A stretch of 16,691 nt of DNA from an uncultured Prevotellaceae bacterium (GCA_937902455.1 CALELI010000100.1:1-16691); one strand, 5' to 3'. Shown: positions 1-7,094, counted from the stretch's first letter. Translations and numbers: made by a program. The notes: generated from the sequence alone by a model not told the origin.

Positions 1-120
1 GTCGTATAATATATTCGGACATCAATTAGTCAACATGTATATCATTCCCAAAATTAAAAGCACCTAACTTACCACTTTGCCTGCGAGGGGGGGGCTCCAG
101 TGCTGGGCTGGTGGGGAGGT
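1..120. other. Left-edge non-coding stretch with a G8 tract
   Basis: This is the 3' flank of the minus-strand galactanase gene. I see no gene in it. A run of eight G lies at 87-94, about 27 bases past the galactanase stop. On the minus strand the sequence just after the stop is C-rich, with only a weak 4-bp CCAG/CTGG stem, so I do not call a terminator. Confidence 0.5.
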
Positions 121-2079
121 TTAGCGGACCAGTTTCTTGCTGCCGTCGGAGAGGATGTAGATTCCTCTGGGCAGGACGGATGAAGAGGGATAGCGACGTC
201 CCTGGAGGTCGGATATCATGGTGGCGGTGGTGGGGAGATGGGCGCTTTCTATACTGGTGACATCGCCATAACGGACGTTCTCGATGCCTTCGGGTGACTC
301 TATGGCAATGAAGTCGATGTCGGGATAGCCTTTGGTCAGTCCCTGGAGTGATATCTGCTGCACACCGGGGGTCTCGACGGTGAATTCCTTGGAAGAATAT
401 GCCCAGCGATTCTGGGGTGTGACCTGTCCGGTCACTATGAAGGACGACTCGCCGAGATGGAACTGCATGGATCGCTTATCGGTGGAATGGTAGCGTACAT
501 ACATGGTGTATGTGCCTGCCGCGGGGAAGTCGGCAGACCAGTAGATCATGTCCTTGCGTGCAGAGGATGAGGGTATGTATCCTTCGCCTGTGTACCGCCT
601 CTGTTTCTTCTCTATGGTCACGGTGGTGCCGGACGTACCGACAAATCCGTCGGAGTTTTCCTGAAAGACTGTAGGATGGCCTACCATGAAGCTCACCGTG
701 TCGGTTGACTCTCTATGCCCCTGGTCATCGTTGGCCAGTGCGTGAAAGGCATAGGCTCCACGTGGGAGTGTGTCTGTCTGCAGGATGAAATAGCTGCTCT
801 GTCCGTTGCGCGAAATGGTCTGCAGCAACTTGTCGTTGAGATAGAAGTCTACGGAGGTGACGGAGGTGACAGTGGTGGGACTCTTGGCATATACCTTCAT
901 CTCGACGGTGTCGGTGGGGGAATAGATGAGTGTGTCCTGTGGCTGGGACATTATCGTGGTGGCATACTTGTCGACCTTGGTGTGCTTGATTCCCCTGAAG
1001 GCATCCATTGCGATGGTTCCCTGATGGGTCTTTGAACTCCATGCGCCGAGATTGTAGCCGGAATTGTCGAAGGACTCGGGTTCCCAGTAGAAACAGCCGA
1101 GCATGTTGTTGGATATGAGTGCCTTCATGAAGTCGGCAAGAAAACGGTTGGCATCGTATGGCTGATCGCAATAGTGGCCTGTCTCCATGACCATTATCGG
1201 TTTCCCGAACCGCTTGTTGAGGTTTTTCAGGACAGTGATGTAGGTATTCACGGCTGACTTCACCTTTGCATCGGTGTCGATGTCAATATGTGACCAGCGA
1301 GGATAGCACGAGAGACCAATACAGTCGTAGTTCGCACCATATTTCTCGAGGTTGTCGAACATGTTGCGTGCTGTGGCTTCGTCGTGTCCGTTTGACAGGT
1401 GGATGATGGTGATGATATCGGGACTTATCTCCTTCACGGCCTTTGCTCCGGCATTGATGAACTTCACGAAGTTCTTCATGCCTTCGGTGGTCTTGGTGCG
1501 GCCCGTCTCGTAGAGCATACCGTATTTCGTCTCATTGCCCAGTGATACCCATCGAGGGATGATGCCTTCCTTCTTCAGGCCGCTGAGGACATCGCGGGTG
1601 TGGTCATACACATTCCTGGCCAGTGCCTCGGCACTATGGTCGGTCCACTGAGCCGGTATGGTCTGATTGCCGGAATCGGCCCATGTGTCGCTGTAATGGA
1701 AACTGATCATGATTTTCATGCCTTTTGCATGTGCCCGCTTAGAGAGGTTGATGACGTCCTGCTTCCCACTCCATCCCCCACTCGGGTTTACCCATACACG
1801 GAAACGGACGGCATTGATTCCGAAATCGTCCTTGAGGATGTCGAGCAGGTCGGCCCGCTTTCCTGCACGGTTGCAGTAATAGGTTCCCCAGCTCTCCTGC
1901 TGGCTGAGCCAGCTCACATCGGCACCGAAACCAAAGGTTTCCATATTGGCATCATGGTCGAAGACTACTTCTGTCACCGTCTTGTCCTGGGAGAACAGGG
2001 AGGAAGAGAGACTGATAAAGGCATAAGCCAGCATGCACTTAGCATTGCAGAGACAACGTGCTACGTTCTTAATATTCAT
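121..2079 (-). CDS. Secreted GH53 endo-beta-1,4-galactanase with Ig-like, CBM6/35-like and T9SS-type C-terminal modules
   Basis: This is predicted to cleave internal beta-1,4-galactosyl bonds in (arabino)galactan, such as pectin rhamnogalacturonan-I side chains. The 652-residue product starts with a signal peptide (about 1-30, ending SSSLFSQ). The GH53 barrel spans about 45-365 and carries GFGADVSWLSQQE, VRFRVWVNP and ISFHYSDTWAD. The predicted acid/base is E183 in SLGNET and the predicted nucleophile is E299 in MVMETG. Residues about 375-465 look like a bacterial Ig-like module. Residues about 470-597 resemble a CBM6/CBM35 jelly roll, with AAGTYTMYVRYHS and IDFIAIE. The last 45 residues (LQGRR, PRGIYIL, KKLVR) look like a T9SS type A sorting tail, implying surface display or release. 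Family members are often only 350-400 residues, so the accessory modules explain the length. The gene is transcribed away from GH51 from a perfect -7 box about 20 bases upstream. Family assignment is firm; accessory domain names are inferred. Confidence 0.93.
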   Translation of the reverse strand: MNIKNVARCLCNAKCMLAYAFISLSSSLFSQDKTVTEVVFDHDANMETFGFGADVSWLSQQESWGTYYCNRAGKRADLLDILKDDFGINAVRFRVWVNPSGGWSGKQDVINLSKRAHAKGMKIMISFHYSDTWADSGNQTIPAQWTDHSAEALARNVYDHTRDVLSGLKKEGIIPRWVSLGNETKYGMLYETGRTKTTEGMKNFVKFINAGAKAVKEISPDIITIIHLSNGHDEATARNMFDNLEKYGANYDCIGLSCYPRWSHIDIDTDAKVKSAVNTYITVLKNLNKRFGKPIMVMETGHYCDQPYDANRFLADFMKALISNNMLGCFYWEPESFDNSGYNLGAWSSKTHQGTIAMDAFRGIKHTKVDKYATTIMSQPQDTLIYSPTDTVEMKVYAKSPTTVTSVTSVDFYLNDKLLQTISRNGQSSYFILQTDTLPRGAYAFHALANDDQGHRESTDTVSFMVGHPTVFQENSDGFVGTSGTTVTIEKKQRRYTGEGYIPSSSARKDMIYWSADFPAAGTYTMYVRYHSTDKRSMQFHLGESSFIVTGQVTPQNRWAYSSKEFTVETPGVQQISLQGLTKGYPDIDFIAIESPEGIENVRYGDVTSIESAHLPTTATMISDLQGRRYPSSSVLPRGIYILSDGSKKLVR

Positions 2080-2099
2080 ATCCTTATTTTTTAGTCATG

Positions 2100-2107
2100 C
2101 AAATATA
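2100..2107 (-). promoter_or_regulatory. Bacteroidetes -7 box of the GH53 gene
   Basis: Read on the minus strand this is TATATTTG, a perfect match to the TAnnTTTG -7 element, ending 20 bases before the start codon. No TTTG at the usual -33 spacing is visible. A palindrome AATATAA-T-TTATATT (2102-2116) overlaps it. Confidence 0.7.
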
Positions 2108-2116
2108 ATTTATATT
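2102..2116. promoter_or_regulatory. Palindrome over the GH53 -7 box (possible operator)
   Basis: This is a perfect inverted repeat with 7-base arms, AATATAA and TTATATT, around a single T. It is flanked by a second inverted pair, CATGCA (2096-2101) and TGCATG (2125-2130). It covers the -7 element, so a bound protein there could block transcription. The sequence is AT-rich, so chance is a real alternative. Confidence 0.3.
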
Positions 2117-2201
2117 CCTGTATCTGCATGGTTCTTTCAGGGCGGGATGTGGTACATTATTGACAGATGACCGATTTGTGCAAGTGATTGTCCGAAAAAT
2201 A

Positions 2202-2214
2202 TTATCGGTTATCG
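2202..2214 (+). promoter_or_regulatory. Tandem TTATCG repeat upstream of the GH51 -7 box
   Basis: TTATCG occurs twice, at 2202-2207 and 2209-2214, just where a -33 element would lie. The flanking CCGA (2192-2195) and TCGG (2205-2208) also form a short inverted repeat. No canonical TTTG -33 element is seen, which would suit an activator-dependent promoter. This is an inference only. Confidence 0.25.
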
Positions 2215-2225
2215 TTTTTTTTGCA

Positions 2226-2233
2226 TATATTTG
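2226..2233 (+). promoter_or_regulatory. Bacteroidetes -7 box of the GH51 gene
   Basis: TATATTTG is a perfect TAnnTTTG element followed by GC. It leaves 38 bases to the GH51 start. The leader is very AT-rich with no strong Shine-Dalgarno site, as is common in Bacteroidetes. Confidence 0.7.
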
Positions 2234-2271
2234 CAGATAAATTTTTTATTAACAACTAAAATTATTAACCT

Positions 2272-4818
2272 ATGACAACAAAACTGAACTTAAAGGCATT
2301 AGCAATTTCAGCTTCGCTCTTTTCTGCCGGCCTGACTGGCTGGGCACAGGCACCTTCCATCAAGGTGGACGTGTCGAAGCGTGGAGCTGAAGTATCACAG
2401 AATCTCTATGGCATCTTCTTCGAGGAGATAAACCATGCAGGCGACGGCGGACTTTATGCAGAACTGGTGCAGAACCGTGGATTCGAAGAGCATGTGCTCC
2501 CTTCAAGCATGACGTACACTGACGGAAGGGCCGTTGCCATCGACAGCCGTAACTATGAGCACGGAACAAACCGCAAATGGAGTATCGGCTGGAACATCGA
2601 GCAGAAGAAATTCCTCGGCTGGAGTGTCACCAGCAACGGATGTGACGTGAAGAGGGACGTGGTGGACACTCCGTCGCCACTCCACAAGAACACGCCTCAT
2701 GCCATGCAGCTGTCCATCAGCAACGTGAAGAACGGCGGCAAGGTACAGCTGACAAACACTGGCTACTGGGGCATGGGACTGAAGAGCGGCGAGAAGTACG
2801 ACCTGCGCTTCTACGTGAAGAGTGCTGACTACAAGGGTAGCATCACGGCACGCATAGCCAATGCAGAGAATAACGCGGTTCTCGGAACCCTGTCGTTCGC
2901 GAAGAAGAACATCGGCAACTGGACAGAATTCACCGGGGTCCTCCAGAGTTCGGGGACTACAGGCAAAGGTGAGCTCATCCTGGAGTTCGACGCCAACGGA
3001 ACTGTCCTCGTGGACTATGTATCCCTGTTCCCTCAGAACACCTTCAAGGGCAGGAAGAACGGACAGAGGACTGACCTTGCCATGATGCTCCAGAACCTGC
3101 ATCCGAAGTTCATGCGCTGGCCCGGAGGCTGCATAGTGGAAGGTGCCACCTACGAAAACCGAGTGAAATGGAAGGAAACTCTCGGCGATCCTATGACCCG
3201 CAGGGGAGAATGGGACGTATGGGGCTACCGTGCATCATGGGGCATGGGCTATCATGAGTTCCTGCAGTTCTGCGAAGACCTCGGCATGGACGCAATGTTC
3301 GTGAACAACGCCGGAATGTCGTGCTCGGTAAGAAACGGTGACTATGTAGATACAAACGATGGTCTTGATGCCTGCATACAGGACTTCCGCGACGCCATCG
3401 ACTATGCCCTCGGCGACCCGGCAAGGAATAAATGGGCCAAGATGCGTGCCGATGCCGGACACCCGAAGCCTTTCCCTCTGAAGTATGTGGAAATCGGAAA
3501 CGAGAACGTGGGTCCTGAGTACGTGAAGCACTTCAACTATATATTCAAGGTATTGAAGGCTGAATATCCGAAGATTATATTCATCAACACCCTTGCACAT
3601 GACAACCCGCTGCTCGAACAGATTCCGGGCGAGTACATGGTTGACCCTCACTGGTACAGAGACCCGAACTTCTTCTTCAACAACAACCACCTCTTCGACG
3701 ACGCTCCACGCAAGCACGACATCTACGTAGGCGAATATGCCTGCAATGCAGGAGTAGGTGGCGGAAACTTGCTCGCAGCAATCAGCGAGGCTGCCTTCAT
3801 ACTCGGAATGGAACGCAACAGCGACGTGGTGAAGATGACATCATACGCTCCTCTGTTCGAGAACATCAACAAGAAGGACTGGCCTTGCAACCTGATTCAC
3901 TTCAACAGCAACCAGACCTACGGACGTGCATCATACTACGTACAGCAGATGGCAGCCGTGAACCGTCCTACATACAACGTCTTCGCAAGCGAGACAACAA
4001 GCAGCGAGACTGCCACACCGTTCGCCTCTGGCGGCGTGGGACTGGGAAGCTATGCCACACAGTGTGAGTACAGGAATATCCAGATCACTACCGCTGACGG
4101 CAAGACTACCAATTACACTCCTCAACAGTTCGTGCAGAAACGCGGAACATGGAATGTGGCAGGCGAAGCCATCGCACAGACATCACAGCAGCAGATGACA
4201 CTGGCACAGTTGCCTGACTTCCAGAGCAACGACTACACCATCACCCTCCAGGCACGCAAGAGCGGAGGACTCGAAGGCTTCCTCATCTACTACGGACTGA
4301 ACGAAAGCGGCCAGGACGGCTACATGGTGAACGTGGCAGGATGGAACAACCAGACCACTGCCGTTCAGCCAGTACGCAGAGGCAGGGCAAACGACACCGT
4401 AAGCCGTCAGGTGAGACAGACACTTGAAAGTGGCAGGTGGTATGACATCAAGATTGTAGTCAAGCCTATGAGCGCAGTCCTCTATGTGGACGGCAAGGAA
4501 ATCACCACTGCACGTCCATTCTCGCAGACAAGACATTTCTGCCAGACGGGATACGACGAGCAGACAAAGGAACTCATCATAAAGGTGGTGAACGGAACCG
4601 AGAAACCTTATTCACGCTCATTCGACATTGCCGGCGTACAGCGAGTGGAACCAAACGGAAAGGTGGTAACACTCTCAGGCAAGGCAGAAGAGGAGAACTC
4701 GTTCGACAATCCTACCCTGCTGGCACCTAAGACGACTTCGTTCAGCAAGTTCGGCAAACAGTTCAGCTATGAGTTCGCACCTATGTCGTTCACAATCCTG
4801 AGAATCAAGGCATGGTAA
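2272..4818 (+). CDS. GH51 alpha-L-arabinofuranosidase with N-terminal CBM4-like and inserted jelly-roll-like module
   Basis: This is predicted to release terminal alpha-L-arabinofuranose from arabinan, arabinogalactan or arabinoxylan fragments. It has 848 residues with a signal peptide at about 1-26 (LTGWAQA), so it is exported, probably to the periplasm since no T9SS-like tail is present. YGIFFEEINHAGDGGLYAE (46-64) opens the GH51 region. Residues about 110-255 look like a CBM4-type module. MRWPGGCI (281-288) marks the barrel. The predicted acid/base is E411 in EIGNEN and the nucleophile is E488 in YVGEYA. Residues about 590-755 form an extra beta-rich segment (GLEGFLIYYG, GRWYDIKIVV, AVLYVDGKEI) interrupting the C-terminal sandwich, which resumes with KELIIKVVNGTEKPY and ends FAPMSFTILRI. 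Simpler GH51 enzymes are about 500-650 residues. It is divergent from GH53 and upstream of the esterase. Substrate is inferred from context. Confidence 0.94.
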   Translation: MTTKLNLKALAISASLFSAGLTGWAQAPSIKVDVSKRGAEVSQNLYGIFFEEINHAGDGGLYAELVQNRGFEEHVLPSSMTYTDGRAVAIDSRNYEHGTNRKWSIGWNIEQKKFLGWSVTSNGCDVKRDVVDTPSPLHKNTPHAMQLSISNVKNGGKVQLTNTGYWGMGLKSGEKYDLRFYVKSADYKGSITARIANAENNAVLGTLSFAKKNIGNWTEFTGVLQSSGTTGKGELILEFDANGTVLVDYVSLFPQNTFKGRKNGQRTDLAMMLQNLHPKFMRWPGGCIVEGATYENRVKWKETLGDPMTRRGEWDVWGYRASWGMGYHEFLQFCEDLGMDAMFVNNAGMSCSVRNGDYVDTNDGLDACIQDFRDAIDYALGDPARNKWAKMRADAGHPKPFPLKYVEIGNENVGPEYVKHFNYIFKVLKAEYPKIIFINTLAHDNPLLEQIPGEYMVDPHWYRDPNFFFNNNHLFDDAPRKHDIYVGEYACNAGVGGGNLLAAISEAAFILGMERNSDVVKMTSYAPLFENINKKDWPCNLIHFNSNQTYGRASYYVQQMAAVNRPTYNVFASETTSSETATPFASGGVGLGSYATQCEYRNIQITTADGKTTNYTPQQFVQKRGTWNVAGEAIAQTSQQQMTLAQLPDFQSNDYTITLQARKSGGLEGFLIYYGLNESGQDGYMVNVAGWNNQTTAVQPVRRGRANDTVSRQVRQTLESGRWYDIKIVVKPMSAVLYVDGKEITTARPFSQTRHFCQTGYDEQTKELIIKVVNGTEKPYSRSFDIAGVQRVEPNGKVVTLSGKAEEENSFDNPTLLAPKTTSFSKFGKQFSYEFAPMSFTILRIKAW

Positions 4819-4828
4819 AATGTTAATA

Positions 4829-4856
4829 ATGAATAATGAAAAATGAAAAATGAAAG
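4829..4856 (+). repeat. Four ATGAAWA heptad repeats
   Basis: The units are ATGAATA, ATGAAAA, ATGAAAA and ATGAAAG in perfect 7-base register. The same unit recurs at 5047-5109, 13021-13048 and 13642-13683. Confidence 0.85.
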
Positions 4857-4881
4857 GCAAACGACTATGTTTTTTTTGCCT
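4855..4881 (+). terminator. Hairpin after GH51, possible weak terminator
   Basis: AGGCAAA (4855-4861) pairs with TTTGCCT (4875-4881) over a 13-base loop that is mostly T. No T-run follows the stem, so termination is uncertain. The same AGGCAAA word returns in the palindrome at 4932-4946. Confidence 0.35.
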
Positions 4882-4890
4882 ACGGCATAA

Positions 4891-5037
4891 CGCGAATTAC
4901 CGTGAATTATCCGCGAATTTTCGAAAATTAATTTGCCTTAGGCAAACACAGGGATTCATGCAGACACAGGAACGAACACACCAGCAAACAAGTAATAATT
5001 CACGATAAAATTTACGGGAAATTCACGATAATTTACG
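4891..5037. repeat. Inverted array of helically phased CGNGAATT units
   Basis: The left arm has CGCGAATT (4891), CGTGAATT (4901), CGCGAATT (4912) and CGAAAATT (4922). The right arm has the reverse-complement class AATTCACG (4997), AATTTACG (5009), AATTCACG (5020) and AATTTACG (5030). The pitch is 10-12 bases, so units in each arm lie on about the same face of the helix. The arms could fold on each other as a long imperfect stem. The spacer contains a TTTGCC-TTA-GGCAAA palindrome. Whether this is an RNA structure, a protein-binding array or a dispersed repeat cannot be told from one copy. Confidence 0.7.
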
Positions 5038-5046
5038 TTTAAAAAA

Positions 5047-5109
5047 ATGAATAATGAAAAATGAATAATGAAGAATGAATAATGAAAAATGAATAATGAA
5101 AAATGAAAT
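5047..5109 (+). repeat. Nine ATGAAWA heptad repeats
   Basis: Nine contiguous 7-base units alternate mainly ATGAATA and ATGAAAA, with one ATGAAGA and a final ATGAAAT. They end 28 bases before the esterase start codon. The many ATG triplets are not followed by usable reading frames. Confidence 0.9.
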
Positions 5110-5137
5110 AGGTTAAAGGTTAAAAGTAAATAGAATC

Positions 5138-6694
5138 ATGAAACGGCTAATATCATTTACAATAGCAGCGCTGTCTGCTATATCAGCACTTGCGCAGCCT
5201 ATCACGGCTGGCGAACACACTCGTGTCAACACTGTCTACGGACCTATCGAAGGATATCTCGACGGCAAGATCTACACATTCAAGGGCATCCAGTATGCGA
5301 AGGCAGACAGGTTCCTTGCACCTGAGTATCCCGACAAGTTCGACAGACTCCGCCAGTGCAAACTCTACGGCCCGCAGGCTCCTCAGAGCGAGAGCCTGCG
5401 CTGGAACGGCAACAACCAGACCGACTATGCCTTCGGCAATCAGTTCGTACTTGAGCCGATGGACGAGAAGAACTGTCTGGTGCTGAATGTATGGACACCG
5501 AGCATCAACGACAGCAAGCGACGTCCGGTATTCGTATGGATTCACGGTGGAGGATATGCCACAGGTTCCGGTCACGACCTTCCGTGCTATGAGGGACGTG
5601 CACTGGCAGAGGCAGGCGACATCGTAGTGGTGAACATCAACCACCGACTCAATATCCTTGGATACATAGACCTGTCGGGCCTTGGAGGCAAATACGCCAA
5701 GTCGGTCAACCTGGGTATGCAGGACATCGTGAAGTCGCTTGAATGGATACGTGACAACATCAGCAAGTTCGGAGGCGACCCTTCGAATGTCACCATCGGC
5801 GGTCAGTCGGGAGGTGGAGGAAAGGTGTCCACCCTGCTGGCTATGCCAAGTGCAAAGGGCCTGTTCAAGAGGGCTATCGTACAGAGTGGCTCGACACTGA
5901 GGCAGGGTGATTCGCAGAACTCCCGGCGTTTCGGCAAGGCATTTGCAGAAGAGCTCGGTCAGCCGGCAGACGGCACAGCCGATTTCTCACGCTTCACATA
6001 CGAGGAACTGAATGAGGCAGCCAACAAGGTGTCACGCAAGGGCATAAGGGCAGGATTCTCACCAGTGGTCGACGGAACCATCCTTCCTCAGCACCCGTTT
6101 GCCCCAGCCGCAGAGACAAGCCGCGACGTGCCCATGCTCATCGGTACGAACTTCAACGAGTTCACATTCGACATCAGCAAGGACATGACCGAAGCAGAGG
6201 CTGTCAGTGCGGTGAAGAAGCGTATGGGCGAAGAGAACGGTGCAAAATTCGTGGCGGCATTCCGCAAGGCCTATCCTTCCGCTCCTGCAAAGGCAATGAC
6301 ATATATCGACACATCCTTCCGTGCAGGAGCAGTCAGTCAGGCATCGGCCAAGAGCAAGCAGAACGGAGCACCGGCATACCTCTACCTGTTCACATGGGCA
6401 CCTGAGAACAACGCGCTCGGTGCCTCTCACGGCATGGAACTCCCGTTCATGCTCCATAACGTCAGTCAGCAGCGCGAGATGACTGGCGGTTCAGAGTCAG
6501 CGTACAAATTCGAGAAAGTCATCAGCAGCATCTGGCTCTCCTTCATAAAGACAGGCAACCCGAACGTGGCTGGTCTGCCTAAATGGGAACCATACAACGA
6601 CCAGAACGGAGTTACGATGATTCTCGACAACCAGTGTCGTCCGTTAAGCCATCACGACAAGGAACTCATGCAGCTGTCGCGGCCGGTATGGTAA
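5138..6694 (+). CDS. Exported type-B carboxylesterase (alpha/beta hydrolase)
   Basis: This is a 518-residue serine esterase of the carboxylesterase type B (COesterase) family that hydrolyses ester bonds; the substrate is not fixed by sequence. A signal peptide spans about 1-20 (AALSAISALAQ), predicting a periplasmic location because no T9SS-like tail or lipobox is visible. The oxyanion-hole motif HGGG is at 136-139. The nucleophile is S224 in GQSGG (222-226), the predicted acid is E341 in GTNFNE, and the predicted base is H431 in ASHGMELPF. NVWTP, FVWIHGGG, NVTIGGQSGGG and AIVQSGS are classic family strings. Length is normal for the family. It follows GH51 on the same strand after a repeat-filled 319-bp gap and has no obvious promoter of its own. 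Next to arabinan/galactan enzymes, a role in removing acetyl or feruloyl groups is plausible but inferred. Confidence 0.92.
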   Translation: MKRLISFTIAALSAISALAQPITAGEHTRVNTVYGPIEGYLDGKIYTFKGIQYAKADRFLAPEYPDKFDRLRQCKLYGPQAPQSESLRWNGNNQTDYAFGNQFVLEPMDEKNCLVLNVWTPSINDSKRRPVFVWIHGGGYATGSGHDLPCYEGRALAEAGDIVVVNINHRLNILGYIDLSGLGGKYAKSVNLGMQDIVKSLEWIRDNISKFGGDPSNVTIGGQSGGGGKVSTLLAMPSAKGLFKRAIVQSGSTLRQGDSQNSRRFGKAFAEELGQPADGTADFSRFTYEELNEAANKVSRKGIRAGFSPVVDGTILPQHPFAPAAETSRDVPMLIGTNFNEFTFDISKDMTEAEAVSAVKKRMGEENGAKFVAAFRKAYPSAPAKAMTYIDTSFRAGAVSQASAKSKQNGAPAYLYLFTWAPENNALGASHGMELPFMLHNVSQQREMTGGSESAYKFEKVISSIWLSFIKTGNPNVAGLPKWEPYNDQNGVTMILDNQCRPLSHHDKELMQLSRPVW

Positions 6695-6701
6695 GATTTT
6701 A

Positions 6702-6748
6702 TTCATTCCTTTAGCCATTGGCCATTTGCCATTGGCTAAAGGAATGAA
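6702..6748. repeat. Hairpin with perfect 16-bp arms
   Basis: TTCATTCCTTTAGCCA (6702-6717) pairs perfectly with 6733-6748 across a 15-base loop. Across the loop GCCATTGGC occurs twice as a direct repeat. It sits only 7 bases after the esterase stop, so it may act in termination or protect the mRNA 3' end. It also looks like a dispersed intergenic repeat. Confidence 0.8.
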
Positions 6749-6797
6749 GTTTAGAGTTGAGAGTTGAGAGTTTAGAGTCAGTTGTGAAGTTGATAGT
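6749..6797 (+). repeat. TTTAGAGTTGAGAGTT dispersed repeat
   Basis: Runs of TAGAGTT, GAGAGTT and TAGAGTC end in CAGTTGTGAAGTTGATAGT. Close relatives of this end occur in the AraC gene leader (14643-14664), and fragments occur at 13685-13742 and, inverted, at 16551-16571. Confidence 0.75.
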
Positions 6798-6817
6798 ATT
6801 ATTAATAATGGATGAAA

Positions 6818-6849
6818 AAATGGGAGTGCCTTCACAGGTGCTCCCATTT
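6818..6849. terminator. Intrinsic terminator, likely bidirectional
   Basis: The left arm AAATGGGAGTGCCT (6818-6831) pairs with AGGTGCTCCCATTT (6836-6849), with two G-U type pairs and a TCAC loop. An A-run precedes the stem and TTT closes it, so it should end the esterase transcript. The T-run is stronger on the minus strand. Confidence 0.75.
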
Positions 6850-7022
6850 CCACTTACTTATTAACTTATTAACATTGGTGCAATTTACCAATAAACAAAT
6901 CAAATCAAATTTAAAACTCTTAGATATTATATTTTGTCAGTCATTTTAGGTTTGCACCTGATTACACTGCAAAGATATGATTTTACTTCTGCATGAAGTT
7001 GCCTTGAAGGGCCTGAAGGTGT

Positions 7023-7049
7023 CATTTTATGGACTTGGTCCATTTTATG
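7023..7049 (+). promoter_or_regulatory. Operator-like CATTTTATG direct repeat with central palindrome
   Basis: CATTTTATG occurs at 7023-7031 and 7041-7049 with an 18-base pitch. Between and overlapping them is ATGGAC-TTG-GTCCAT (7029-7043), a perfect inverted repeat. Its centre is about 59 bases before the -7 box, a usual place for an activator site. Just upstream, GCCTTGAAGG/GCCTGAAGG repeats at 7001-7019. Confidence 0.4.
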
Positions 7050-7094
7050 CAACAATTTGTCCGAAATATGTCAACGTCATACATTATTATATAT

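Larger units (their letters stand above)
4819..5137. other. 319-bp repeat-rich intergenic region between GH51 and the esterase
   Basis: I find no gene here. In order it holds: four ATGAAWA heptads (4829-4856); an AGGCAAA/TTTGCCT hairpin (4855-4881); four CGNGAATT-type units at 10-11-base pitch (4891-4929); a TTTGCC-TTA-GGCAAA palindrome (4932-4946); four inverted AATTNACG units (4997-5037); nine heptads (5047-5109); and GGTTAAAGGTTAAAAG before the esterase start. No TAnnTTTG box serves the esterase, so that gene may be read through from GH51 or use a non-canonical promoter. Confidence 0.7.

Noticed and set aside
1600..2094. 164-codon open frame on the plus strand opposite the galactanase.
   Set aside because: It is antisense to a clear GH53 catalytic domain and shows no recognisable domain.
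2503..3102. 199-codon open frame antisense to GH51.
   Set aside because: It overlaps the conserved GH51 frame and has no family signature; length alone is explained by codon bias of the real gene.
4675..4860. Short minus-strand frame beginning MPFIFHFSLFI.
   Set aside because: Its hydrophobic start comes from the heptad repeat and the rest is antisense to GH51; there is no continuing domain.
4829..5109. CRISPR-like array.
   Set aside because: The units are contiguous 7-base repeats without spacers, and the 8-base CGNGAATT units have no spacer structure or cas genes nearby.
6644..6853. Short minus-strand frame reading LNSQLSTLN.
   Set aside because: It is a translation of the TTTAGAGTTGA repeat and the hairpin, not a gene.
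6947..6977. Overlapping TAGGTTTG (plus) and TATCTTTG (minus) boxes as a promoter pair for a small RNA.
   Set aside because: Neither has a -33 TTTG at the right spacing and no terminator-bounded transcript is evident, so I do not call an RNA gene.
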